Part shown: positions 7,906 through 15,674 of the stretch, piece after piece | Numbering within the stretch: the stretch's first letter is position 1 | Layout of the letters: every line of letters starts with the position of its first letter | DNA from: an uncultured Clostridium sp. | Lineage (GTDB): Bacteria > Cyanobacteriota > Vampirovibrionia > Gastranaerophilales > Gastranaerophilaceae | Direction of reading: 5' to 3' | Length of the DNA: 25,083 nucleotides | Assembly (NCBI GenBank): GCA_905212085.1 | Contig: CAJMDF010000030.1 | Coordinates: forward strand, 1 to 25,083 | Notes under the pieces: model-generated | Database searches by the model: none | Seen by the model: the letters and a program-made list of their open reading frames with translations, nothing else | What the model was told of the DNA's origin: nothing | Position numbers and translations under genes: made by a program

Positions 7906-8489
7906 TAAAGAGCTTGACCTCCTGACATCTTGCCCTCTGCCAGACTGCCGAAAATCTCTTTAAGAGATTTTTGATTCTTGTCTTTTTCAGACAAAATAGG
8001 TTCAAAATCAATCCCCCAATCAATATTTATATCTTTGTCGCACCACAAAATTCCTCTGTCAGCTTGAGGAGCATATTCCCCGCTTGCTTTGTATAACAAT
8101 TCCGCTTCATCAGATAACACAACAAAACCATGAGCAAACCCTTCAGGAATAAATAACATATGCTTGTTTTCTTCTGACAATTCAACTTTTACATACTGAC
8201 CAAAAGTTTCAGACTCTGGTCTTATATCTACAGCTACATCATAAATCCTACCGCGTCCGCATCTCACAAGTTTTGCCTGACCGTAAGGTTTTTCTTGGTA
8301 ATGCAAGCCTCTTAATACATGAGCTGTTGATTTGGAATGATTATCCTGATTGAATTCTACTTCTATCCCATTTGCATAAAAATCAGATTTTTTATAACTT
8401 TCCATAAAAAATCCGCGATTATCACCAAAAACTTTTGGCTTAACTAAAATTACATCTTTAATCTTTTGCGGTTCAAATTCAAACGGCAT
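7905..8489 (-). CDS. rfbC: dTDP-4-dehydrorhamnose 3,5-epimerase
   Basis: RfbC/RmlC epimerises C3 and C5 of dTDP-4-keto-6-deoxyglucose, the third step of dTDP-L-rhamnose synthesis. The 194-aa cupin shows 'GDNRGFFMESYKKSDF', 'FNQDNHSKSTAHVLRGLHYQ' (catalytic His in GLHYQ), 'VDIRPESETFGQ', 'FIPEGFAHGFVVLSD' and 'IDWGI'. It is the first gene of the operon: ATG 8489 follows AAGGGG, and 177 nt separate it from the divergent gene at 8667. The last ~15 residues ('SLAEGKMSGGQAL' region) are encoded partly by the inverted-repeat arm upstream of the four-helix-bundle gene and may be a tail acquired with that cassette. Confidence 0.95.
   Translation of the reverse strand: MPFEFEPQKIKDVILVKPKVFGDNRGFFMESYKKSDFYANGIEVEFNQDNHSKSTAHVLRGLHYQEKPYGQAKLVRCGRGRIYDVAVDIRPESETFGQYVKVELSEENKHMLFIPEGFAHGFVVLSDEAELLYKASGEYAPQADRGILWCDKDINIDWGIDFEPILSEKDKNQKSLKEIFGSLAEGKMSGGQAL
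7911..7926 (-). repeat. Inverted-repeat arm upstream of the four-helix-bundle gene
   Basis: On the minus strand this reads GTCAGGAGGTCAAGCT, at the 3' end of rfbC and containing the AGGAGG before the next start. It can pair with the transcript of 7515-7538 over GUCAGGA and then 8 of 9 positions (one G-U), with an 8-nt bulge. Confidence 0.6.
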
Positions 8490-8666
8490 TTTTATACCCC
8501 TTCCGATAAAAATTTATTTTATCCAAACTTACATTAGCTCCCTTTTTATTAAGATATAAATACCTTATGTAATATTTATTATATATCAAAATTCGGATAT
8601 TAACAAAGTGGGGAATAGATTTTTATTTATATAAAAAGATAATTATTTTTGTAATGAGGATTTTTT

Positions 8667-9209
8667 ATGAAAAATAAATTTAAAACTTTTTTTATTTTGT
8701 TTAACTTACTGCTTTTAACTCAAGGAATATCTTACGCTATGGAAAATAAAATTAAATTTGATAAAGAGACATACTACCTGACAAACCCTGACAGTGAAAC
8801 AAAAAATTATGACTACCTTTTAAAAGATGAAAATATCGGAAATTGGCACACAAAAATCCAAATCACAAATTTTCCTGATTTAACAAACCCGACAGATGCT
8901 GCAGCACAATATGCTCATGAAATTCAAGAAAAAACAAAGGGTGCATCAGTTTTAGTATATCCGGATGCTTCAATTGTCGGATATTTAACTTTCCCAGAAA
9001 ATAAAGAATACTACGAATATAATACAGCAGTCTACCAAACATCAAAAGGAAAAGGACTCGACAGATTTTCTTATGCAAAACGATTTTATTCATCAGAACT
9101 TGGCGGACAAGAAGAAGCTCGAAAAAAAGCCATAGATTTTGCTGAAAAAAATAACAAAAAATACATGGAACTTGTAACCAAAGAAGCTCCAAAATACAAA
9201 GTTGATTAG
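8667..9209 (+). CDS. Small secreted protein of unknown function
   Basis: The product is 180 aa with a clear signal peptide: Lys-rich start 'MKNKFKTF', hydrophobic core 'FILFNLLLLTQGI' and a likely cleavage after 'SYA' at residue 24. The mature part is soluble, with 'NWHTKIQITNFPDLTNPTDA', and I do not recognise a family. GAGG 7 nt before the ATG supports the start. It is divergent from rfbC and 103 nt upstream of gyrA, with no convincing terminator between; gyrA has its own promoter candidate. It is predicted to be exported to the periplasm or surface. Confidence 0.75.
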   Translation: MKNKFKTFFILFNLLLLTQGISYAMENKIKFDKETYYLTNPDSETKNYDYLLKDENIGNWHTKIQITNFPDLTNPTDAAAQYAHEIQEKTKGASVLVYPDASIVGYLTFPENKEYYEYNTAVYQTSKGKGLDRFSYAKRFYSSELGGQEEARKKAIDFAEKNNKKYMELVTKEAPKYKVD

Positions 9210-9247
9210 AACTAAAATAGTTACTCTATGTAAAGAATAATTTTAAA

Positions 9248-9277
9248 TTCGCACACAGATTATATTTGTGATACAAT
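9248..9277 (+). promoter_or_regulatory. Candidate gyrA promoter with overlapping dyad
   Basis: TTCGCA (9248-9253), an 18-nt spacer and TACAAT (9272-9277) with an extended TGa just before it. The dyad CACAGAT-TAT-ATTTGTG (9254-9270) fills the spacer and could be an operator. The predicted TSS is near 9284, and the gyrA SD (GAGGGAG) follows. Confidence 0.5.
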
Positions 9278-9312
9278 ATCATTATATAAAAAATTGATTT
9301 GAGGGAGAAATA

Positions 9313-11877
9313 ATGAGTAACCAACAAAATATGTTCGCGGATGGAAAAATTGTTCCTGTAAATATTAGAGAAGAAATGAAACGTTCATATATCGATTATG
9401 CAATGAGTGTAATCGTAGGTCGTGCATTACCGGATGTTCGAGACGGTCTAAAACCTGTTCACAGACGTATTTTATATGCAATGAACGAACTTGGGATGAC
9501 TCCTGACAAACCATTTAAGAAATGTGCACGTATTGTTGGTGAAGTTTTAGGTAAATACCACCCTCACGGTGATACTGCTGTATACGAAGCATTAGTTCGT
9601 ATGGCTCAAGATTTCTCTACTCGTTACCTAACCGTAGACGGTCATGGTAACTTCGGTTCAGTTGACGGTGACGGTGCAGCTGCAATGCGTTATACAGAGG
9701 CTAGAATGCATAAAATTACGCAATCAATGCTTGCTGATATTGATTGTGAAACAGTTGAATTTGAACCTAACTTCGACGGTTCTTTACAAGAACCTTCTGT
9801 ATTACCTGTAAGACTCCCAATGCTTTTATTAAACGGTTGTTCAGGGATTGCAGTTGGTATGGCTACAAATATTCCGCCTCATAACCTTTGTGAAATCGTT
9901 GACGGTACAATCGCTTTAATTGATAACCCTAATATTACCGTATCTGAACTTATGGAATATGTTAAAGGGCCTGATTTCCCAACAGCTGCAACAATTATAG
10001 GTTTAAGCGACATCAAACAGGCTTATGAAACAGGCAGAGGCTCTATCAAAATGCAGGCCGTTGCAAACTTTGAAGAAATTGCAGGCGGCGGCGGACGTCA
10101 AGCGAGAACTGCTATTGTTGTTACAGAAATTCCTTATCAGGTAAATAAATCTGTTTTAATCGAAAAAATCGCAGAACTTGTTAAAGATCAAAGAATTACA
10201 GGAATCTCAGATATTCGTGATGAATCTGACAGAGAAGGTATGCGTATCGTAATTGAACTTAAACGTGATGCGAAACCTGATGTTGTTAAAAATAATTTAT
10301 TCAAATATACTCAACTTGCTACAACTTTTGGGGTTAATATGCTTGCATTATGCGGCAAACAACCTAGATTGATGAATTTATACGAAGTATTATCAGAATT
10401 CGTAGAACACAGAGTTGAAATCGTTACAAGAAGAACTATTTTCTTCTTGAAAAAAGCTAAAATCAGAGCTCACATTTTGGCAGGTTTGATTATTGCACTA
10501 GGTTCCATTGATGAAGTAATTGAGCTTATCAAAAGTTCAAAAACTACCGATGATGCAAGAAACGGTTTGATGAGCAGATTTGGTCTTGACGTTGATCAAG
10601 CAAACGCAATCCTTGAAATGCAATTAAGAAGATTAACAGGATTGGAACAAGACAAAGTTAAGGCTGAATATGATGAATTAGTTAAGAAAATCGCTGAATA
10701 TGAAGATATTCTTGCAAGCCGTCAAAAAATCCTTGATATTATCAAAGGTGAACTTTTAGAAGATAAAGAAAAATACGGCGATGACAGAAAAACTCAAATC
10801 TTACCTGAACAAGGCGAAGTTACAATCGAAGATTTAACTCCAAACACTCCTATGGCAGTATTTATTACTCACCAAGGATATTTGAAGCGTATTTCTTTAG
10901 ACACATTTGAAAGACAAAATCGCGCAACACGAGGCAAATCAGGTATTAAAACAAAAGAAGATGATGATATTCAACACTTCTTCACAGCAATGATGCATGA
11001 TAAAGTATTGTTCTTCTCATCTAAAGGAACAGTTTACAGCTTGAATGTCTATGACTTCCCAGAAGGCGGACGTCAAGCAAAAGGATTACCTATCGTAAAC
11101 GTTCTTCCAATTGATCAAGATGAAAGAATTACAGCAGTTGTACCAGTAAGTCAGTTCTCTCATGAATTGAACTTAATAATGCTTACTAAAAAAGGTTATA
11201 TCAAACGTATCGAATTAGATAACTTTGTAAACATTAGAAGAAACGGTATTATCGCTATCGGACTAGAAGAAAATGATGAATTGAATTGGGTAAAATTAGC
11301 AACAGCAAGAGATGAAATCATTATCGGTACATCTTGCGGTATGGCTATTCGCTTCCCGATTGAAGATTTAAGACCACTAGGCAGAAGTGCAAGAGGTGTT
11401 ACTTCTATGAAATTACGTACAGGCGATGAAATCGTAGGCTGCGACATCGTTCCTCGCGATTACGATGCGGATTTACTTGTAGTTACATCAGACGGTTTTG
11501 GCAAACGTACAAAATTATCAGAATTCAGAAGTCAAAATAGAGGCGGAATAGGTCTTATTGCAACTAAATTCAAATCACCTTCATCAAAACTTGTTGCATT
11601 GACTATTGTAAAAGAATCTGATGATATTATGATGGTAACTGCAAACGGTGTTGTTACAAGATTGAATGCCGGTTCAATTTCTCGTCAGGGACGTCCTGCA
11701 ACAGGCGTAAGAGCTCAAAACTTAACAGATCATGATACAGTTGTATCTGTTAACAAAATTTTAAATCCTGATGAAGATGAACAGGTTAAAAAAGATGTAG
11801 CAGCTATGGATGCTCAAGATGCTCAAAATAATGTTGCGCAAACAAGCCTCTTAGAAAACAACAATTCAGAAGAATAA
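9313..11877 (+). CDS. gyrA: DNA gyrase subunit A
   Basis: GyrA is the DNA-cleaving subunit of gyrase (GyrA2GyrB2), introducing negative supercoils using ATP hydrolysed by GyrB. The 854-aa protein has the winged-helix breakage region with 'GKYHPHGDTAVYEALVRMAQ', the catalytic Tyr127 in 'AMRYTEARM', 'IPPHN', the coiled-coil/C-gate region, and a C-terminal beta-pinwheel with six blades. In blade 1 the GyrA box reads Q535-N-R-A-T-R-G541 instead of QRRGGRG, and a second box-like QNRGGIG lies at 741-747. This pattern resembles cyanobacterial GyrA. The quinolone-pocket positions are T88 and E92, both found as wild type in other bacteria. The start has GAGGGAG upstream. The acidic Asn/Gln tail is poorly conserved in the family. 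Confidence 0.96.
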   Translation: MSNQQNMFADGKIVPVNIREEMKRSYIDYAMSVIVGRALPDVRDGLKPVHRRILYAMNELGMTPDKPFKKCARIVGEVLGKYHPHGDTAVYEALVRMAQDFSTRYLTVDGHGNFGSVDGDGAAAMRYTEARMHKITQSMLADIDCETVEFEPNFDGSLQEPSVLPVRLPMLLLNGCSGIAVGMATNIPPHNLCEIVDGTIALIDNPNITVSELMEYVKGPDFPTAATIIGLSDIKQAYETGRGSIKMQAVANFEEIAGGGGRQARTAIVVTEIPYQVNKSVLIEKIAELVKDQRITGISDIRDESDREGMRIVIELKRDAKPDVVKNNLFKYTQLATTFGVNMLALCGKQPRLMNLYEVLSEFVEHRVEIVTRRTIFFLKKAKIRAHILAGLIIALGSIDEVIELIKSSKTTDDARNGLMSRFGLDVDQANAILEMQLRRLTGLEQDKVKAEYDELVKKIAEYEDILASRQKILDIIKGELLEDKEKYGDDRKTQILPEQGEVTIEDLTPNTPMAVFITHQGYLKRISLDTFERQNRATRGKSGIKTKEDDDIQHFFTAMMHDKVLFFSSKGTVYSLNVYDFPEGGRQAKGLPIVNVLPIDQDERITAVVPVSQFSHELNLIMLTKKGYIKRIELDNFVNIRRNGIIAIGLEENDELNWVKLATARDEIIIGTSCGMAIRFPIEDLRPLGRSARGVTSMKLRTGDEIVGCDIVPRDYDADLLVVTSDGFGKRTKLSEFRSQNRGGIGLIATKFKSPSSKLVALTIVKESDDIMMVTANGVVTRLNAGSISRQGRPATGVRAQNLTDHDTVVSVNKILNPDEDEQVKKDVAAMDAQDAQNNVAQTSLLENNNSEE

Positions 11878-11900
11878 TAAAATTAATAAAAAATAAATAA

Positions 11901-11933
11901 AAAAATAGTGTCTTTATAAGACACTATTTTTTT
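11901..11933. terminator. Bidirectional rho-independent terminator
   Basis: TAGTGTCTT (11906-11914), loop TAT, AAGACACTA (11918-11926), flanked by A5 on the left and T7 on the right. It can end gyrA transcripts on the plus strand and those of the convergent TPR/protease gene on the minus strand. Confidence 0.9.
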
Positions 11934-11948
11934 ATAAAATTATAAAAT

Positions 11949-13100
11949 TTAATGCACACTTCTTATTGTAATTACTTGTCGTTGTCTATCTACATAATAG
12001 TCAGTCTTCTCTAAAATATCATTTCCTATTATACCGTCAAAAGCTTTATTTTCAGTCGGCATAATAAATGTTTTCAAATCTCTGAATTCAGAACTGCCTA
12101 ATTTTATATTCAAATTCGCAATAGGAGTAACTGTTTTTGTTCCGTTCGCAGATTGAGAAATTCCAAAGATGTTAGTTTTTACAGGAATATGTCTGCTTTT
12201 TATAAAATTTCCATATACAACAGATGATGTTGCACCTGTATCAATTATAAATTTTGCAGGAAAGCCGTTAACTGAAACATTTACAAGCATTAACCCGTTT
12301 AGGTTTTTAAACGGGATACTCTCACTTTTGAATTGAGATGATGAATGATAAGGTTTTCCTGTAATTTCAAAGTACTTAGATTTTGCATCAGTCGCACCAT
12401 TTATATCAAGTTTTGCAGTTTTTGCGTAATATTCTGCAGCTAAATCTTTTTTTCCGATTTTTTGATACAAAGACGCAAGCATATACAAATCATAAGAGTT
12501 ATTATTGAATTTTTCTGCTGCCTCTTTTCTGTATTTTAAAGCGTTATTATAATCTCCTTTATTTTCATAAATTGAAGCAATCGTCGCCCATGCAATTTCA
12601 TATCCTGGAATTAAATCTTTTAATTCTAAAAACAAACTTATAGCTTCCTCATCTTTCCCGATATTTGCATAAAAATTTGCAAGAGAAATTTTATAATCTA
12701 CGTTATCAGGAGAATATTTTACAGCATTTTTCAAATATAATTCTGTATTATCTCTATCACCCAAATTGTAATATACAAGACTTAATAAATAATTACTAAA
12801 AGCATCTTGCGGATTTAATTTTAAAAGTTTCATACAAGTTTGCTCAGCCTGATATAATTCATTTTTATTCATTTGAACATTATATTTTAAAATATAAAAA
12901 TCCTTTGCAATATCACGAGGAGGATTACCCTCGAGTAATTTTTCAGCTTCTTGCAAATTTGCATTTCGAAAAGCATCTTGAGCTGCAATATAATTTTTAT
13001 GCATTTGAATATTTTCCTGATACATTGAATATCCGACAAATGCCCCAATAACTCCTAATACAAGAATACAACTGATTATTATTGATTGTTTAAAATCCAT
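11949..13100 (-). CDS. Membrane-anchored TPR protein with retropepsin-like aspartic protease domain
   Basis: This 383-aa protein has an N-terminal membrane segment ('SIIISCILVLGVIGAFVGY', residues ~6-24), about six TPR-like helical repeats (~35-245), and a C-terminal clan AA aspartic protease domain (~265-383). The protease half shows 'FIIDTGATSSVV' with catalytic D287-T-G and the later 'DGIIGNDIL' (355-363) typical of gag-asp/TIGR02281-type domains. Such single-lobe proteases act as dimers. With the anchor and upstream signal-bearing neighbours it is probably periplasmic. ATG 13100 is preceded by AGGGGA. It is the third gene of a minus-strand module, 42 nt after the lipoprotein gene, and ends at the shared terminator with gyrA. 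The substrate is unknown. Confidence 0.85.
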   Translation of the reverse strand: MDFKQSIIISCILVLGVIGAFVGYSMYQENIQMHKNYIAAQDAFRNANLQEAEKLLEGNPPRDIAKDFYILKYNVQMNKNELYQAEQTCMKLLKLNPQDAFSNYLLSLVYYNLGDRDNTELYLKNAVKYSPDNVDYKISLANFYANIGKDEEAISLFLELKDLIPGYEIAWATIASIYENKGDYNNALKYRKEAAEKFNNNSYDLYMLASLYQKIGKKDLAAEYYAKTAKLDINGATDAKSKYFEITGKPYHSSSQFKSESIPFKNLNGLMLVNVSVNGFPAKFIIDTGATSSVVYGNFIKSRHIPVKTNIFGISQSANGTKTVTPIANLNIKLGSSEFRDLKTFIMPTENKAFDGIIGNDILEKTDYYVDRQRQVITIRSVH

Positions 13101-13142
13101 TCATCTTCCCCTAATTTTTGAAAAAGTATAATATAACTCTAA

Positions 13143-13553
13143 TTATTTTGCAACATAAAATTCTGCAGAAGCTAAAATCTTATGAGGATTGTCTTTTGAA
13201 TACACACGCATAAAATAATATCCGTCTTCATTCAAGACAAAATAATCTGTAAAGTAGTTCACTTCTTCATCTTTTAATCGAATATTTCTTGTCTGAATTA
13301 GATTATATCCAAATTGACCGTATTTATTATCTTTTTTTACAATTTGAATATACAAATATCTTGATTCAACTTTTTTAGGCATAAGAATTACATAATAAAT
13401 TCTCGAACCTCTTTGAAAAACTGTTGAATAATCATAGATATTTTTTTCTGTAATAGGATACTTGTTAAAAAGAATAGAAGCTCTATCCTTTACACAGGCA
13501 GTTGACCCAAATATTAAAAATAATGCTAAACAAGATAATATTAATTTTTTCAT
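13143..13553 (-). CDS. Small putative lipoprotein
   Basis: The product is 136 aa beginning 'MKKLILSCLALFLIFGSTAC', a signal peptide ending in a lipobox-like 'STAC' at Cys20 (Ser rather than Leu at -3, so a weak lipobox). The mature part is basic and beta-rich, with repeated Tyr ('RIYYVILMP', 'YGYN'-like segments, 'GYYFMRVYSKDN'), and may form a small beta-sandwich. I do not recognise a family. Its ATG overlaps the stop of the upstream TPR gene by 4 nt (ATGA), so translation is coupled and the two products probably act together at the membrane. Confidence 0.78.
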   Translation of the reverse strand: MKKLILSCLALFLIFGSTACVKDRASILFNKYPITEKNIYDYSTVFQRGSRIYYVILMPKKVESRYLYIQIVKKDNKYGQFGYNLIQTRNIRLKDEEVNYFTDYFVLNEDGYYFMRVYSKDNPHKILASAEFYVAK

Positions 13554-15610
13554 TTTTCAAGATTTTTAATTTTTTGCTGAACAACATTTGCTAAATTTTC
13601 ATCTTTTGTTTGAGTTAAAAAGATTTTATAATTATTCAATGCTTCTTTTTTATTATTATCCTGTTCATATGCAAGTCCAAGAGCATAATATGCATAGTTA
13701 TAATTTGGATTAAGAGTTGTCACTCTGTGGAAACATTCTTTTGCTTTGTTATTATTTTTTTCATTTGCATATACTAATCCCAAATTAAACCAACCATCAG
13801 CATAATTTGGATTTACAATAATAGCTTTTTTATAAAAATTAAGTGCATTTTTGTTATCATTTTTTAATTTATAGATATTACCTATCTTTAGCAAAGTTTC
13901 ATCATCAGATGGATTAATTTTCAAAGCATCTTGATAATTATGGATTGCAACATCATAATTTTTCTTTTTATAATTTTCATCACCGGTAGCAATCAATTTT
14001 TTATTTTGTTCACTATCAGCAACATCAGCAGCTTTAGCACTATCCATTGATAATGATATTTCTTTTATATCATTTGTATTTTTACCTGATACCGTACTTC
14101 CAGATTCAGTTTCATTTGACTTAACATCAGAAGGTTTTTGCGACAATGAGATAAATTCAGCATACTCATTACTATATTGAGTTTTTTCCGGAGACATGGA
14201 AATTGCCTTTTCATAATATTCAGATGCTTTATCGTTAATCCCGCAAGCCCTATATGATTTTGCAAGCCCATAATATGCGTAACTGTCTTTAGTTCCGTTT
14301 TCAATTGCCTTTTCGAAAGTTTCAGTAGCTAAAGAATAATTATGCGCCTGCAAATATTCATCCCCCAAAGCAACAAGTGCAGATGTAAGATTTTTTTGAA
14401 TATTAGCATCATCTTTTGTTGCTAAAAGATCTGAATAAATATTTATTGCATCATTATAATTTTTCATTGCGTGCAATACTAATGCTTTATTATATTTTAT
14501 ATTATAATCATCTTTTTTAACTAAAAGCACTGCATCATAATATTTTAGAGCATTCGGATAATCCTTTTTCATATGATAACATTCAGCTAAATCAGCTTCT
14601 AAATCAACATCTTTTTTATCTTTTTGTAATTCAAGAGCTTTTTCATAATTAGCGATTGTATCATCTAATTTATTAAGTCTTTTATAGACTACACCAATAT
14701 TTTGATAAGCTCTTGGATCATTGGGGTAATTTGCTATATAAATTTTATAGTTTTCAATAGCAGCCTCATCTTGTCCCATATCAGCCAAAAGATTTCCATA
14801 ATCAAATCTGATAGAATGCAAAGCCGGCTGTTGTCTGAATACAACATCATACTGTCTTAATGCAAGATCATTTTTCCCTAATTCTTGATAAGACATAGCA
14901 AGATTTACATGAGCTGATGTATTTTCAGGATCTGTATCTACAGCTCTTTCTAAAAATTCAGATGCTTTTTGGTAATTTTTAACTTCATATAATGCAAGTC
15001 CGTAATTATAAAAATCATCAAAACCTGAAGGATTTCTAGAATATAAATTTTCATATTCATTTACAGCACTGTCATAATTCCCGTTACTAATATAAGAAGC
15101 GGCTAAATTTTCTCTTGCCTCCCAGTGTTGAGAATATGTAGATAAAAATTTATTATAATTTTCTATAGCAGATTTATAATCTCTTAATTGATATTGAACA
15201 TTTGCAATATTTAAATAGTTATAAAGATATTCAGGGCACATTTCCATAACTTTGTTATAAGCTTTCAAGGCTTCAAGATATTTACCTTGATTTTCGTAAA
15301 TACTGCCAATACTAATATAAATATATCCGTCAGTCGGCTTTAATTCAGCGACTTTAGCATAAGTTGCCAAAGCTTTTTCATACTCGCCCATTTCGCTATA
15401 CACACCGGCAAGTTTTGTATAAATCATTACATCATTTCCTGAAAGATTTAATGCCTGTTGTAACTTACTTACAGCTGTTGCATAATCCTCTTTATATTCT
15501 GCAGAACATGCCTGTTGGTATAGAGAATTTGCCTCAGGTACCATAGAAAATCCCTGAGTGCCTGAAAACATAAAAACTAATAATGCCGAAACTAATAACT
15601 TCTTATTTAT
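13550..15610 (-). CDS. Secreted TPR protein, probable ATA start
   Basis: This protein of ~686 aa consists almost entirely of TPRs: a first block (~20-480), a Ser/Thr/Asn-rich linker around 'SDVKSNETESGSTVSGKN', then a second block to the C-terminus. TPR arrays act as protein-binding scaffolds. The first ATG in frame (15571) has no SD and would cut off half of a signal peptide. Reading on upstream gives ATA 15610 followed by 'NKKLLVSALLVFMFSGTQG', a complete signal peptide, with AGGAG 9 nt before the ATA and an in-frame stop just beyond. No ATG, GTG or TTG is available in that stretch. I therefore prefer the rare ATA start, or else a sequence error. It is first in a three-gene module with the lipoprotein and the protease gene. 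Confidence 0.82.
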   Translation of the reverse strand: MNKKLLVSALLVFMFSGTQGFSMVPEANSLYQQACSAEYKEDYATAVSKLQQALNLSGNDVMIYTKLAGVYSEMGEYEKALATYAKVAELKPTDGYIYISIGSIYENQGKYLEALKAYNKVMEMCPEYLYNYLNIANVQYQLRDYKSAIENYNKFLSTYSQHWEARENLAASYISNGNYDSAVNEYENLYSRNPSGFDDFYNYGLALYEVKNYQKASEFLERAVDTDPENTSAHVNLAMSYQELGKNDLALRQYDVVFRQQPALHSIRFDYGNLLADMGQDEAAIENYKIYIANYPNDPRAYQNIGVVYKRLNKLDDTIANYEKALELQKDKKDVDLEADLAECYHMKKDYPNALKYYDAVLLVKKDDYNIKYNKALVLHAMKNYNDAINIYSDLLATKDDANIQKNLTSALVALGDEYLQAHNYSLATETFEKAIENGTKDSYAYYGLAKSYRACGINDKASEYYEKAISMSPEKTQYSNEYAEFISLSQKPSDVKSNETESGSTVSGKNTNDIKEISLSMDSAKAADVADSEQNKKLIATGDENYKKKNYDVAIHNYQDALKINPSDDETLLKIGNIYKLKNDNKNALNFYKKAIIVNPNYADGWFNLGLVYANEKNNNKAKECFHRVTTLNPNYNYAYYALGLAYEQDNNKKEALNNYKIFLTQTKDENLANVVQQKIKNLEK

Positions 15611-15645
15611 AGTGCCACTCTCCTAATCTTTTTTGTTATATTGAT

Positions 15646-15674
15646 ATTATAACAAAAAATTATATTTGTGTAAA
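15646..15674 (-). promoter_or_regulatory. Promoter of the TPR/lipoprotein/protease module
   Basis: On the minus strand TTTACA (15674-15669), a 17-nt spacer and TATAAT (15651-15646) form a near-consensus sigma-70 promoter overlapping the 3' end of the methyltransferase gene. The predicted TSS is near 15639, giving a short leader that contains the AGGAG. Confidence 0.75.

Noticed and set aside
9571..9590. GyrA T88/E92 as quinolone-resistance substitutions
   Set aside because: Both residues occur as wild type in other bacteria (Thr in Campylobacter, Glu in Bacillus), so no resistance can be claimed.
15629..15659. 12-bp AT-only stem TTTTTTGTTATA / TATAACAAAAAA after the AcsE-like gene
   Set aside because: The stem is not followed by a U tract on either strand and overlaps the -10 box of the TPR module; it is better explained as promoter sequence.
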